Assembly: GCA_045631075.1 (NCBI GenBank)
Contig: JAZQUC010000168.1
Span: 1 to 25,224 of the forward strand
Length of the DNA: 25,224 nt
Direction of reading: 5' to 3'
DNA from: Fimenecus sp045631075
GTDB taxonomy: Bacteria; Bacillota; Clostridia; Oscillospirales; Acutalibacteraceae
In this document: positions 5,943 through 15,489 of the stretch, piece by piece
Numbering within the stretch: position 1 is the stretch's first letter
Layout of the letters: each line of letters opens with the position of its first letter
Notes under the pieces: model-generated
Databases searched by the model: none
The model's input: only the letters and a program-made list of their open reading frames with translations
What the model was told of the DNA's origin: nothing
Made by a program: the position numbers and the translations under genes

Positions 5943-7079
5943 ATGAAATTTATACATCTCTCAGACCTTCACATTGGCAAGCGTGTCAATGAATTTTCAA
6001 TGCTTGAGGACCAGAAATATATTCTCAAAGTTATTCTTGATATTATTGATAATGAAAAGCCTGACGGTATTATTATTGCAGGTGATGTTTACGATAAATC
6101 TGTGCCATCTGCTGAGGCAGTTCAGCTTCTTGACGATTTTATTTTCCGTCTTGCAGAAAGAAAAGTTCCTACATATATAATCAGTGGTAATCATGACAGT
6201 GCAGAGCGTCTTGCATTCGGTGGTCGACTTATGGATATGAGTGGTATTCATATAAGTCCTGTTTATGATGGCAATGTGACACCACATACACTTTCTGACG
6301 AGTATGGTAATGTTAATGTGTATATGCTTCCATTTATCAAGCCTGTCAATGTGCGTCGTTTCTTCCCTGATAATGAAGTTGAAAGCTATACTGATGCAGT
6401 AAAAGTCGTAGTTGACAATATGAATGTTGATGAAAACGAGCGCAATATTATAATCACACACCAATTTGTAACAGGTGCGTCAAGAAGTGATTCTGAGGAT
6501 GTTTCAGTTGGTGGCACTGACAATGTTGATGTTACAGTTTTTGATTGCTTTGATTATGTGGCTCTTGGTCATATTCATGGACCACAAAAAATGACTCGTG
6601 ATACCGTGCGTTATTGTGGCACTCCACTTAAATATTCATTTTCGGAAGCAAATCATAAGAAATCTGTAACTATTGTTGAAATGGGTGCAAAGGGAGAAAT
6701 TGATATCCGCACTGTGCCACTTATCCCTTGTCGTGATATGCGAGAAATCAAGGGTACTTATGACGAAATCACTCTTAAAGAAAATTATGATAATACAAAT
6801 TGTGATGATTATATGCACATTATCCTTACAGATGAAGAAGATATACCCGATGCAATGAATAAGCTTCGTGTGATTTATCCTAACCTTATGAAGCTTGATT
6901 ATGACAATAAAAGAACACGTAGTAATCAATATATTGGTGGCGCAGAGGATGTTGAAAGGAAGTCACCATTCACACTGTTCTCTGAATTCTATGAAAAACA
7001 GAATAACCAACCGATGAGTGACGAACAAAGTAATTTTATACAAAACCTTATTGATGAGATATGGAGGGATGAGAAATGA
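5943..7079 (+). CDS. sbcD: Exonuclease SbcCD subunit D (Mre11-type nuclease)
   Basis: A 378-aa metallophosphoesterase, the nuclease subunit of SbcCD, which with the ATPase SbcC opens hairpins and trims blocked DNA ends. The Mn-binding motifs are complete: DLHIGK (8-13), GDVYD (47-51), GNHDS (82-86), ITHQF (171-175) and GHIHG (209-213). Length is normal. AAGGAG (5927-5932) lies 10 bases before the ATG. Its TGA overlaps the sbcC ATG (ATGA). It is the first gene after a perfect sigma-A promoter, so the following LRR, vWA, MoxR and BRCT genes appear to be co-transcribed with a double-strand-break enzyme. That is unusual, since sbcDC normally stands alone or with housekeeping genes. Confidence 0.97.
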   Translation: MKFIHLSDLHIGKRVNEFSMLEDQKYILKVILDIIDNEKPDGIIIAGDVYDKSVPSAEAVQLLDDFIFRLAERKVPTYIISGNHDSAERLAFGGRLMDMSGIHISPVYDGNVTPHTLSDEYGNVNVYMLPFIKPVNVRRFFPDNEVESYTDAVKVVVDNMNVDENERNIIITHQFVTGASRSDSEDVSVGGTDNVDVTVFDCFDYVALGHIHGPQKMTRDTVRYCGTPLKYSFSEANHKKSVTIVEMGAKGEIDIRTVPLIPCRDMREIKGTYDEITLKENYDNTNCDDYMHIILTDEEDIPDAMNKLRVIYPNLMKLDYDNKRTRSNQYIGGAEDVERKSPFTLFSEFYEKQNNQPMSDEQSNFIQNLIDEIWRDEK

Positions 7080-9841
7080 GACCATTAAAACTTAAAATTT
7101 CAGCATTCGGACCTTATGCAGGTATTACAAACCTTGACCTTGAAAAATTAGGCGAAAATGGCATATATCTCATTACAGGTGATACAGGTGCAGGTAAAAC
7201 AACGATTTTTGATGCTATTACCTATGCTCTTTTTGGCGAACCAAGTGGTGATAATCGTAAAGCGTCAATGCTTCGTTCCAAATATGCTGAGACAGAAACA
7301 CCTACAGAGGTTGAGCTTGTATTTACTAATGCAGGCAAGGAATATACAGTAAAAAGAAATCCTGAATATGAAAGACCTTCTAAAAAAGGTGACGGCACAA
7401 CTACACAAAAAGCAGAAGCTTGTCTTACATACCCCGATGGCAGAGTCGTTTCTCGTCCTAAAGAGGTTGATAGTGCGATTCGTGAGATTATTGGCATTGA
7501 CAGAAATCAGTTTTCACAAATTGCCATGATTGCACAGGGAGATTTTCTTAAACTCCTTCTTGCAGAAACTAAAGATAGACAAAAGATTTTCCGTGAGATT
7601 TTCAAAACAGGATATTATCAGATTTTGCAGGATAAATTGAAAAGTGAATCAGGTGAACTTTCCAAAGAATATGACAGAGCTAAGGATAGTGTCAATCAGT
7701 ATATCAATGGAATTTTATGTGATGAAGATGATGTGCTTTCAATTGAGGTTGATAAAGCAAAATCAGGCAATATGATGACTGCTGATGTTGTTGAACTCAT
7801 TGGAAAACTTGTTGAGAAAGATACTGAACTTTCAAAAAAGGTACAGAAAGACATTGCTGATATCGAAAAGGATATTGAAAAAGTTAATGCAAGTCTTACA
7901 AAAGCAGAAGAGTATTCAAAAGCAGAAAAAGAACTTTTTAGCGCAAAAAATCAACAAGCTGATAAAACTCCGATACTTGAAAACCTTTCTACAAAATTAA
8001 AGGCATTAAAAGATCAAAATCCTGCAATTGAAGAAAAGCAGAAAAAGGTAATTGAAATTGAAGCTCAACATGATGAATATGACCTTCTTTTAGAAAAGCA
8101 AACCACAGTTACTAAATTGTCTGAAATACTTGAAATAGCAACAAATTTGTGCGAATCAAACAAGAAAAATCTTACTGTTCTGAGTGATGAGATAATTAAA
8201 CTTAAAGAAGAATTATCAACCATTTCTGATGTTGGTGAAGAAAAGCAAAAACTCCTTAACACCCAAGAACAAACTGAAAACAAAAAGCACAGTGCAGAAG
8301 CATTAAAGAAAAGATTAAGTGAATTTAAACGATTAGAAAAAGACCTTGCAACAGCTCAGACAGAGTACAAAAAAGCAAAAGAACAGTCCGAAGAAAAAAC
8401 TGCTGATTATAACAAACTTAATATGTTATTCCTTGATTCTCAGGCAGGAGTCTTAGCTGAAACACTTGTTGATAATATGCCTTGTCCTGTTTGTGGGTCA
8501 ACAGAGCATCCTAAAAAAGCAGAAAAACCTGTTGAAGTACCAACAGAAGCAGAACTTAAACAAGCAAAGAAAGATGCAGATAATGCATCAAAATCTTCTG
8601 AAGATGCAAGCCGTAAGGCAGGTGAGATTTCAGGTAAAGTTTCTACGGAAAAACAGAGTCTTATTGAAATAATCAATGAGCTTTTAGGTGAAATTGAATT
8701 TGATTCAGCTTATAGTAAAACGGAAGAATTAACAGATGTTCTTAATGACGAATTAAAAGATATTCAGGCAAAAATTAATCAGGTCGAAGCAACAATCAGT
8801 AGAAAAGCAACTCTTGAAAAAGTAATTCCAGAAAAAGAAGAAAAATTTGAAAGTATTAAGAAAAATGTAGTTGAATGCGAAAAGGAAATTTCTGCAAATC
8901 AGGCAAAACTTATTGAAACTGAAAAACAAATTAAAGAGATTTCTGGAAAATTGAAATTTGAGAGCAAAAAGGAAGCTGAAGACACAGTTAAACAGCTTAA
9001 AAATGAAATTCAGTTACACAAAAATTCTCTTGAAAAAGCAGAAAGCGAATATGCTAACCTTGAAAAAGAATTAGCGGGATTGAAAGGTAAAATAGACCAG
9101 TTGAAAAAACAACTTGAGTCTAAAGAAGATATTGATACAGAAAAACTTTCGGAAGAAAAGAATGCTCTTACTGAAAAGAAAACTGAACTTACTGAAAAAT
9201 CTGAAACAATATCAACTCGAATTTATACTAATAATCGAGCACAAGAAAACATCAGTAAAAAGGCAACTGAACTTACTACCATTGAAGAAAAATGGACTTG
9301 GGTAAAATCACTTTCAAATACTGCAAATGGTAACATTTCTGGTAAGGGAAAAATTATGCTCGAAACATATATTCAGGCCACCTTCTTTGATAGAATTCTC
9401 GACCGAGCAAACACAAGACTTATGGTTATGTCAGGTGGTCAGTATGAGCTTATTCGTCGTCAGGAAGATTCAAACCATAGAAGTCAGATTGGACTTGAGC
9501 TTGATGTAAAAGACCATTACAATGGTTCAATTCGTAATGTTAAAACTCTTTCAGGTGGTGAAAGTTTTAAGGCATCACTTTCATTGGCTCTTGGTCTTTC
9601 TGATGAAATTCAGTCAAATGCAGGTGGCATTAAGCTTGACACTATGTTTGTTGACGAAGGCTTTGGCTCTCTTGACGAAGAATCATTGCAACAAGCAATC
9701 AAAGCCCTTGCAGACCTCTCTGAAGGTAATCGTCTTGTGGGTATTATTTCTCACGTTGCAGAACTGAAAGAAAGAATTGACAAACAGGTTATTGTCACAA
9801 AAGATAAAACCGGTGGCAGTAAAGTAAACATTATCATATGA
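7076..9841 (+). CDS. sbcC: Exonuclease SbcCD subunit C (Rad50-type SMC ATPase)
   Basis: A 921-aa SMC-like ATPase, partner of SbcD. Seen: Walker A GDTGAGKTT (35-43), long Lys/Glu-rich coiled coils on both sides, the zinc hook CPVCG (Cys470 and Cys473) near the middle, the ABC signature SGGES (826-830), Walker B ending VDE (859-861) and the D-loop that follows. Slightly shorter than the common ~1000-1050 aa but complete. Start is the ATG overlapping the sbcD stop. ATP-driven opening and closing of the dimer gates DNA access to SbcD. Only 28 bases separate it from the next gene, without a terminator. Confidence 0.97.
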   Translation: MRPLKLKISAFGPYAGITNLDLEKLGENGIYLITGDTGAGKTTIFDAITYALFGEPSGDNRKASMLRSKYAETETPTEVELVFTNAGKEYTVKRNPEYERPSKKGDGTTTQKAEACLTYPDGRVVSRPKEVDSAIREIIGIDRNQFSQIAMIAQGDFLKLLLAETKDRQKIFREIFKTGYYQILQDKLKSESGELSKEYDRAKDSVNQYINGILCDEDDVLSIEVDKAKSGNMMTADVVELIGKLVEKDTELSKKVQKDIADIEKDIEKVNASLTKAEEYSKAEKELFSAKNQQADKTPILENLSTKLKALKDQNPAIEEKQKKVIEIEAQHDEYDLLLEKQTTVTKLSEILEIATNLCESNKKNLTVLSDEIIKLKEELSTISDVGEEKQKLLNTQEQTENKKHSAEALKKRLSEFKRLEKDLATAQTEYKKAKEQSEEKTADYNKLNMLFLDSQAGVLAETLVDNMPCPVCGSTEHPKKAEKPVEVPTEAELKQAKKDADNASKSSEDASRKAGEISGKVSTEKQSLIEIINELLGEIEFDSAYSKTEELTDVLNDELKDIQAKINQVEATISRKATLEKVIPEKEEKFESIKKNVVECEKEISANQAKLIETEKQIKEISGKLKFESKKEAEDTVKQLKNEIQLHKNSLEKAESEYANLEKELAGLKGKIDQLKKQLESKEDIDTEKLSEEKNALTEKKTELTEKSETISTRIYTNNRAQENISKKATELTTIEEKWTWVKSLSNTANGNISGKGKIMLETYIQATFFDRILDRANTRLMVMSGGQYELIRRQEDSNHRSQIGLELDVKDHYNGSIRNVKTLSGGESFKASLSLALGLSDEIQSNAGGIKLDTMFVDEGFGSLDEESLQQAIKALADLSEGNRLVGIISHVAELKERIDKQVIVTKDKTGGSKVNIII

Positions 9842-9869
9842 TTTTTTTAAATTAAAAGGAGTTGCAACT

Positions 9870-10082
9870 ATGTTTGAACCCTGGATGTTAGCAGCAATTG
9901 ATGATGCAGGGTACAATGGTATCCGTGATGAGCATCTTGACAGAGTTGCAGATGAAATTTATAAAACAGGACTTACAGAAATTGACAGAGATACCTTCGA
10001 CCATGCCTGCAGACGTGCAGGCGTGGACTCAAATCTATTTGATGCAGACAGCCTCGAAAGATTGAAAGATAAGTTAAAATAG
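9870..10082 (+). CDS. 70-aa protein of unknown function
   Basis: A small acidic protein beginning MFEPWMLAAIDDAGYNG, probably all helical, with a repeated D/E-R pattern and two Cys/His-containing positions in FDHACRRAG. An AAAAGGAG ribosome site lies 7-8 bases before the ATG, and it sits 28 bases after sbcC and 12 bases before the LRR gene, so it is part of the operon. No membrane segment or signal peptide. No known family recognised; it might be an accessory of SbcCD or of the LRR protein, by position only. Confidence 0.8.
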   Translation: MFEPWMLAAIDDAGYNGIRDEHLDRVADEIYKTGLTEIDRDTFDHACRRAGVDSNLFDADSLERLKDKLK

Positions 10083-10094
10083 GAGTTAATCAAA

Positions 10095-11897
10095 ATGAGT
10101 AATTTGAATGATTTTCATATTGAAAATGGTGTTTTAACTAAATATGTCGGTGAAGGCGGAGATGTTGTAATTCCGGAAGGTGTGACAGCAATTGGAAAGC
10201 GGGCGTTCTATGACTGCAAGAGTCTGATAAGTATTACAATTCCAGATAGTGTGACTTCAATTGGAGAGGGTGCATTCAATTTTTGCACAAGCCTAACAGA
10301 TATCACTATTCCTTATAGCGTGACTTCAATTGAAGATTTTGCATTCCGGAGTTGCAAGAGTCTGACAAGCGTGACTATTCCGGACCGTGTGACTGAAATT
10401 GGAGTGCGTGCATTCAGTGGTTGCACAAATCTAACAAATATTACTGTTCCCAACAGTGTGACTGCAATCGGATTTTTTGCGTTTGAAGATTGCACAAGCC
10501 TAATAAGTGTCACTATTCCTGATGGTGTAACTTCAATTGAATATGGTATTTTCTATGGTTGTACAAGCTTGGCAAACATCACAATTCCAAATAGTGTGAC
10601 TTCAATTGGAGGTAGCGTGTTCAACAAATGTGAAAAACTTGCTATTTATATTAATGGTGCCCCTGAATATGGCAAAGAATGTTTTTTGAATGTGTTGAAA
10701 ATAATATCACCCAATATGCCTGTTTCTGCTTTTTCTAGTGCCAGTGAAAAAAGAGCAGCAGCAAAAGGATTCTTAACAAATCAATCTTTATACACAAACT
10801 CCGCAGTTGCTGAAGAATATATAAAATATGCAATGTGTCAAAAGAAAAAGCTTCTTCCTGAAATTTTTAAAGATGATGATGTGTCAGCGATATCCTTCTA
10901 TGCAGAGAATGGGAAAATTACTGTTAAGAATTTTCAAGAAGAATATCTAGGTATTGCTGAAAAGGCGCAGGCAAAAAACTGCATAGCCTACCTTCTTGAT
11001 TGGAAAAACAAAAACATCTCATACGAAGATATTGAAAAGGAAACTGAACGAGAATTCAATAAAGACCCATTCAATGCAGCAGATATGAAAAAAATATGGG
11101 CACATAAAGTGCTTGAAGACGATACGTTAGAGCTTATAAATTACAAGGGTGACTCAACTGAAATTTATATCCCTGAAAGAATAGGTAAAAAGAAAGTCAC
11201 TCGTTTAGCAGATGGCCTTTTTGCACCAGAAAAAGCAATGAATGATGTATACAGGCAAAACATATTTCAAAGCATTACTTCAGTCATTATTCCTAACAGT
11301 GTTACTTCAATTGGAAACGGAGCATTCAGTGGTTGCAAGGGATTACAGGATAATATGGGATTTGTCATTGTGCGTGACGTGTTATACTCTTATCATGGCT
11401 CTGATACAGAAATAACCATTCCTGACGGTGTGACCTTAATAGACGGGTGGGCTTTCGGTGGTTGCACAAACCTGACAAACATCACACTTCCTGATAGTGT
11501 AACTTCATTTGGATGTGGTGCATTCGAAGATTGTGAAAATCTGACAAGCTTCACTATTCCTGAGGGTGTGACTTCGATTGAAGGGAATACGTTCCGTGGA
11601 TGCACAAACCTAACAAATGTCACTATTCCTGACAGTGTAACAGCAATCGGTGACGAAGCATTTAGTTATTGCTCAAGTCTAAAAAGTATCACTATTCCAG
11701 ATGGTGTGATTTCAATTGAAGAGTGTACATTCAGTGATTGTACTAACCTGACAAACATCACCATTCCTAATAGTGTGACTTCAATCGGATTCTGGGCGTT
11801 CAGCGGTTGCGATAATCTCACCATCCACGCTCCTGCAGGCTCTTTTGCCGAGCAGTACGCAAAAGAAAACCATATTCTGTTTGTAGCGGAAGAATAA
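10095..11897 (+). CDS. Cytoplasmic LRR_5 (BspA-type) protein with central helical module
   Basis: A 600-aa protein. The first residues (NDFHIENGVLTKYVGEGGDV) are the typical lead-in of clostridial LRR_5 proteins, followed by 23-residue repeats of the form TIPDSVTSIGxxAFxxCxSL (about 20-195). Residues about 215-330 are a helical, non-LRR module ending NCIAYLLDWKNKN; a YKG/ERIGKKKVT segment follows, then a second LRR array (about 395-580) and a C-terminal IHAPAGSFAEQYAKEN cap. BspA-type LRRs are usually on secreted proteins; this one has no signal peptide or sorting signal, so a cytoplasmic binding role is likely. The helical module recurs in the other two large LRR proteins of the cassette. 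A GGAG site precedes the start. Partner unknown. Confidence 0.88.
   Translation: MSNLNDFHIENGVLTKYVGEGGDVVIPEGVTAIGKRAFYDCKSLISITIPDSVTSIGEGAFNFCTSLTDITIPYSVTSIEDFAFRSCKSLTSVTIPDRVTEIGVRAFSGCTNLTNITVPNSVTAIGFFAFEDCTSLISVTIPDGVTSIEYGIFYGCTSLANITIPNSVTSIGGSVFNKCEKLAIYINGAPEYGKECFLNVLKIISPNMPVSAFSSASEKRAAAKGFLTNQSLYTNSAVAEEYIKYAMCQKKKLLPEIFKDDDVSAISFYAENGKITVKNFQEEYLGIAEKAQAKNCIAYLLDWKNKNISYEDIEKETEREFNKDPFNAADMKKIWAHKVLEDDTLELINYKGDSTEIYIPERIGKKKVTRLADGLFAPEKAMNDVYRQNIFQSITSVIIPNSVTSIGNGAFSGCKGLQDNMGFVIVRDVLYSYHGSDTEITIPDGVTLIDGWAFGGCTNLTNITLPDSVTSFGCGAFEDCENLTSFTIPEGVTSIEGNTFRGCTNLTNVTIPDSVTAIGDEAFSYCSSLKSITIPDGVISIEECTFSDCTNLTNITIPNSVTSIGFWAFSGCDNLTIHAPAGSFAEQYAKENHILFVAEE
10183..10620 (+). 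repeat. First array of 69-bp LRR coding repeats
   Basis: Matching TGACTTCAATTGG-like bases recur at 10252, 10321, 10390 and 10459, an exact 69-bp period (23 codons). The repeats are similar enough in DNA to allow slippage or recombination. Confidence 0.8.
11280..11810 (+). repeat. Second array of 69-bp LRR coding repeats
   Basis: A second run of ATTCCTGAcaGTGTGACTTC-like units in the same gene, alternating 'PDSVT' and 'PDGVT' forms, separated from the first by the helical module. Sequence between the arrays is similar enough to recombine and remove the middle domain. Confidence 0.75.
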
Positions 11898-11921
11898 AAC
11901 TAAACAACAAGGAGTGGTTCT

Positions 11922-13280
11922 GTGAACGAAGAACAACAAAAACAACTTGATAAGCTTGCACGTGATGTGCTGATTCTCTCACGAAATACGCTTCTTGTGA
12001 ATCTGCGTTTCTTAGATTCTGCACTCAGCCAGTTTAAGTTTATCCCTTATGATAAATTGTCTTTTGCTACTGAGGGCAAACACATTTGCTACAATGCAAA
12101 AGAAATATTAAGACGATATAAGCTTGAAAAGGAAATACCTGTCAGAGATTATCTTCATTTGGTTATGCATTGCATTTTCCGTCATATGTTTATGAATCCG
12201 TCAATTGACAGATTGTATTGGGACCTTGCTTGTGATATTGCAACGGAATATTCTATAACTGAATTAGGTCTTAAATCCGTAAAAGCCACAAGAGAGTCAT
12301 TGCAACAAAGGGTTTATACCGAATTAAAGGAAAATGTTAAAACTCTTACAGCAGAAAAGATTTACAGATATTATCTCGATAAGAATTTAACTCCCGTTGA
12401 AATTGCCAATTTAAGAGCAATTTTCTATGCCGATGACCACTCGTTATGGTATGAAACTCCTGATGTTATTGTTCAGATTACAGGAATGGGCATTAATGGA
12501 AATTCATCCAACGATTCGTCCAACGGTAAAGATAGTAATAGTACACAAACTCTTGCAGATGTCTGGACAGATATATCCGAAAAAATCCAGACCGACCTTG
12601 AAACTTTTTCAAAACAGCAGGGTGATAAAGCAGGCGGAATGATGCAGAATCTCAATGCTGTAAACCGTGAAAAATACGATTATACTGCTTTTCTCAAAAA
12701 GTTTGCCGTGCTTGGCGAAACAATGAAAATTAATGACGACGAGTTTGACTACATCTTTTATACATACGGATTGAAAATGTATGAAAAAATGCCACTTATT
12801 GAGCCACTTGAGTATAAAGAGGTTAAGCGTATAAAAGAATTCGTTATTGCCATTGATACATCAGGCTCAGTTTCGGGTAACCTTGTGCAGACATTTGTAC
12901 AGAAGACATATAACATTCTTAAAAGCACAGAAAGCTTTTTCAGTAAAATAAATCTACATATTATCCAGTGTGATGCTACAATTCAGGAACATATTAAAAT
13001 AACCACTCAGGACGAGTTTGATGAATATCTTAAAACTATGAAAATTCACGGTCTTGGTGGTACCGATTTCAGACCTGTATTTGAATTCACACAAAAGCTA
13101 ATAGATGAAAAGGAATTTGCTAATCTTAAAGGCCTGATTTATTTCACCGACGGTTATGGAACATTTCCAGCGAAAAAACCTGATTTTGACACATCCTTTG
13201 TGTTTATTGATGACGAATACAACAATCCAGATGTGCCTCCATGGGCAATAAAATTGGTTTTACAGAAAGATGAGATATAA
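11922..13280 (+). CDS. DUF2201-type vWA/metallopeptidase-like protein, MoxR partner
   Basis: A 452-aa protein starting at GTG, with GGAG nine bases upstream. The N-terminal half matches the DUF2201 putative metallopeptidase domain, with HLVMHCIFRH (His79, His83, His88) and the following WDLACDIA. It lacks the Glu of HExxH, so catalysis is doubtful. A Ser/Asn-rich linker follows at about 190-205. The C-terminal vWA-like domain has DTSGS (312-316), GGTD (379-382, Thr381) and FTDG with Asp410, an intact MIDAS set. Proteins of this kind are encoded with MoxR AAA+ ATPases and act with them as ATP-driven remodelling or metal-insertion devices. The MoxR gene is two genes downstream. Family good; the target is unknown. 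Confidence 0.88.
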   Translation: MNEEQQKQLDKLARDVLILSRNTLLVNLRFLDSALSQFKFIPYDKLSFATEGKHICYNAKEILRRYKLEKEIPVRDYLHLVMHCIFRHMFMNPSIDRLYWDLACDIATEYSITELGLKSVKATRESLQQRVYTELKENVKTLTAEKIYRYYLDKNLTPVEIANLRAIFYADDHSLWYETPDVIVQITGMGINGNSSNDSSNGKDSNSTQTLADVWTDISEKIQTDLETFSKQQGDKAGGMMQNLNAVNREKYDYTAFLKKFAVLGETMKINDDEFDYIFYTYGLKMYEKMPLIEPLEYKEVKRIKEFVIAIDTSGSVSGNLVQTFVQKTYNILKSTESFFSKINLHIIQCDATIQEHIKITTQDEFDEYLKTMKIHGLGGTDFRPVFEFTQKLIDEKEFANLKGLIYFTDGYGTFPAKKPDFDTSFVFIDDEYNNPDVPPWAIKLVLQKDEI

Positions 13281-13293
13281 AGGAGAGGATAAA

Positions 13294-13956
13294 ATGAACG
13301 GATTTGTACTGCGAATTCAGATTAACCTTATCAATGGGATGCATTTGATTTTTGAAGGCTCTGGTTCACAAGAAATGGGAAGAGTAAATTATTTTGGTGG
13401 CTGGCCTACAGTTTCAATCAGTCCTAAACAATTGGCTTATTCCACATCTGTAGAGGACTTGGTTCAATCACTTGCTGAAAATGTGATAGATAATGACGAA
13501 TACGAGAGTGACAGAATTAAAGTGTTTAAGTTTTCACGACCTATGGAATCTGATGTGTTTGATGAAACGTATGATGCTTATGATTTTGTTCGTATGATCA
13601 AGAAGCATATTCATTCTATGTCAGATATCCAGTCTATAACCATGGAATCAAAGGAATATAATGATTTTTATTTCTACAGAAGTTATACCTATGAAATATC
13701 AACAGATAATTACACATGTATTATGATGGGTGTTACCGATTCTCCTTGTGATAATCAAGAGGATAAGGAAGAATTTATGGAGATTGCTGATGAATATGAT
13801 GGTTATGCACCAACAGTTTTCACTTTTTCTGATGTGTCTGAAAGTATGATTGTTCAGAAAACACAATTTTATCGGGAAGCAGACGATGACGATATTTATT
13901 CCTTCGAGGGTTGTGTCGTTGAAAAGCAGAAGAATTCATCAATGAAAAAGGACTGA
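13294..13956 (+). CDS. 220-aa acidic protein of unknown function
   Basis: The start at 13294 is chosen because AAGGAGAGG lies just before it; that site overlaps the stop of the vWA gene (TAAAGGAG). The protein begins MNGFVLRIQINLINGMHLIF, a beta-rich start, and contains a GGWPTVSISP segment and a strongly acidic C-terminal third (DEYDGYAP, EADDDDIY). No membrane segment or signal peptide. It lies between the vWA and MoxR genes with gaps of 13 and 6 bases, so it is probably a third part of that complex or its substrate adaptor. I recognise no family. Confidence 0.82.
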   Translation: MNGFVLRIQINLINGMHLIFEGSGSQEMGRVNYFGGWPTVSISPKQLAYSTSVEDLVQSLAENVIDNDEYESDRIKVFKFSRPMESDVFDETYDAYDFVRMIKKHIHSMSDIQSITMESKEYNDFYFYRSYTYEISTDNYTCIMMGVTDSPCDNQEDKEEFMEIADEYDGYAPTVFTFSDVSESMIVQKTQFYREADDDDIYSFEGCVVEKQKNSSMKKD

Positions 13957-13962
13957 AAGAAA

Positions 13963-15477
13963 ATGAACATCAAACAAGCTAAAGAACAAATCAAAAACGC
14001 TATGACGGCGTATTTCACAAAAGACGAATTCGGCAGTTACGTAATTCCTATTGAAGCACAACGGCCTGTGTTTCTTATGGGTCCTCCGGGTATTGGTAAA
14101 ACCGCAATTATGCAACAGATTGCTGAGGAATTGGGAGTAGGTCTTGTGTCATACTCTATGACTCACCACACCCGTCAGTCTGCTCTCGGTTTGCCATTTA
14201 TCGTCAAAAAAAACTATGGCGATAAAGAATATGAGATTTCTGAATACACAATGAGTGAAATTATCGCTTCTGTATATGATATGATTGAGACAACAGGACT
14301 CAAAGAAGGAATTCTTTTCCTCGATGAAATCAACTGTGTTTCCGAAACACTCTCCCCTGCTATGCTTCAGTTTTTACAGTACAAGATTTTTGGTAGACAT
14401 CGTGTTCCTGATGGTTGGATTGTTGTCACAGCAGGTAACCCACCTGAATATAACAACTCAGTCCGTGAATTTGATATTGTAACCTGGGACAGACTTAAAC
14501 GAGTTGACTGCGAGGCAGATTACAACGTATGGAAAGAATTTGCATATAAAGCAGGTGTTCACGCTGCAATAACTACATATCTTGACATTAAAAAGGGCGA
14601 TTTCTACAGAATAGAAACCACCGTTGACGGTAAGAGCTTTGTTACAGCAAGAGGCTGGACAGACCTTTCAGATATGATAAAACTTTACGAAAAGAATAAC
14701 ATAAAAGTTGATGAAAAACTTGTTGCACAATATCTTCAAAACAAGAAAATAGCTAAAGACTTTTCAATATACTATGACTTGTGGAATAAGTACAAATCTG
14801 ACTATCAGGTTGATAAGATTCTTTCGGGCAAAGCAGATGAAGGTATAAAAGTCCGTGCTAAAAATGCAAAATTTGACGAAAGACTTTCTTTCCTTGGCCT
14901 TATTATTGATGGTGTTATCGGCGAACTTAAAGAAGTTTGCACAAGTGAAGAAGTGTTAAAAGAATTACTGAATTCTCTTAAGTCAGTGAAAATGGGATTG
15001 ATGAAGCCAAATGCCGATGCAATTTCTGAAATAGAAAAGCAGATTGCCTTGACTGATGATAAAATTGCAACAGGTAGCCGTGCTGGTACTCTTTCACCAG
15101 AAAAACGATTTACACTTAAACGTACAGTTGCCACTCTTGAAAACATCAAAGAAGTTCTTATCAGGGAAAATCCCACAGATGGCAATAAAGCTTTCGTGCT
15201 TATTAAGGCTGAATTTGACAATTTAACAAAACAGTTGAAAAAAGATTCTGAAAAAGCAGGCAAAAAGCTTTCCAATGTATTTGCTTTCTGTGAAGAAGTG
15301 TTTGAAGATGGTCAGGAAATGCTGATTCTTGTAACCGAGCTTACAATCAGCTATTATGGTGCTCACTTCATCAGCCGTTACGGTTGCAAGGAATATTTTG
15401 CACACAACAAAGAACTTCTTTTCTATGAAAGACAAAAGGAAATTATTCAGCAAATAGAAACAATTGAACTATTATAA
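13963..15477 (+). CDS. MoxR-family AAA+ ATPase
   Basis: A 504-aa AAA+ protein. Walker A GPPGIGKT (40-47), Walker B ILFLDE (117-122), sensor-1 Asn in TAGNPP (159) and an Arg-containing WDRLKR (175-180) are all present; the lid and a helical C-terminal extension (about 300-504) follow. MoxR ATPases form hexameric rings and work with vWA proteins as chaperones or activators of target complexes; this one resembles the YehL-like subset more than classic methanol-dehydrogenase MoxR, judging by length and context. The ribosome site (AAGGA) is inside the 3' end of the 220-aa gene, only 6 bases separating the genes. The C-terminal extension is longer than in typical ~330-aa MoxR proteins. Confidence 0.92.
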   Translation: MNIKQAKEQIKNAMTAYFTKDEFGSYVIPIEAQRPVFLMGPPGIGKTAIMQQIAEELGVGLVSYSMTHHTRQSALGLPFIVKKNYGDKEYEISEYTMSEIIASVYDMIETTGLKEGILFLDEINCVSETLSPAMLQFLQYKIFGRHRVPDGWIVVTAGNPPEYNNSVREFDIVTWDRLKRVDCEADYNVWKEFAYKAGVHAAITTYLDIKKGDFYRIETTVDGKSFVTARGWTDLSDMIKLYEKNNIKVDEKLVAQYLQNKKIAKDFSIYYDLWNKYKSDYQVDKILSGKADEGIKVRAKNAKFDERLSFLGLIIDGVIGELKEVCTSEEVLKELLNSLKSVKMGLMKPNADAISEIEKQIALTDDKIATGSRAGTLSPEKRFTLKRTVATLENIKEVLIRENPTDGNKAFVLIKAEFDNLTKQLKKDSEKAGKKLSNVFAFCEEVFEDGQEMLILVTELTISYYGAHFISRYGCKEYFAHNKELLFYERQKEIIQQIETIELL

Positions 15478-15489
15478 GGAGAAAAGTCT

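Noticed and set aside
5997..6464. Long minus-strand ORF (155 codons) opposite sbcD
   Set aside because: Antisense shadow of a clearly conserved gene; His/Ile/Asn-rich translation and no ribosome site.
10183..11810. CRISPR-like regular repeats
   Set aside because: The 69-bp period is in frame and encodes 23-residue LRRs; no unique spacers.
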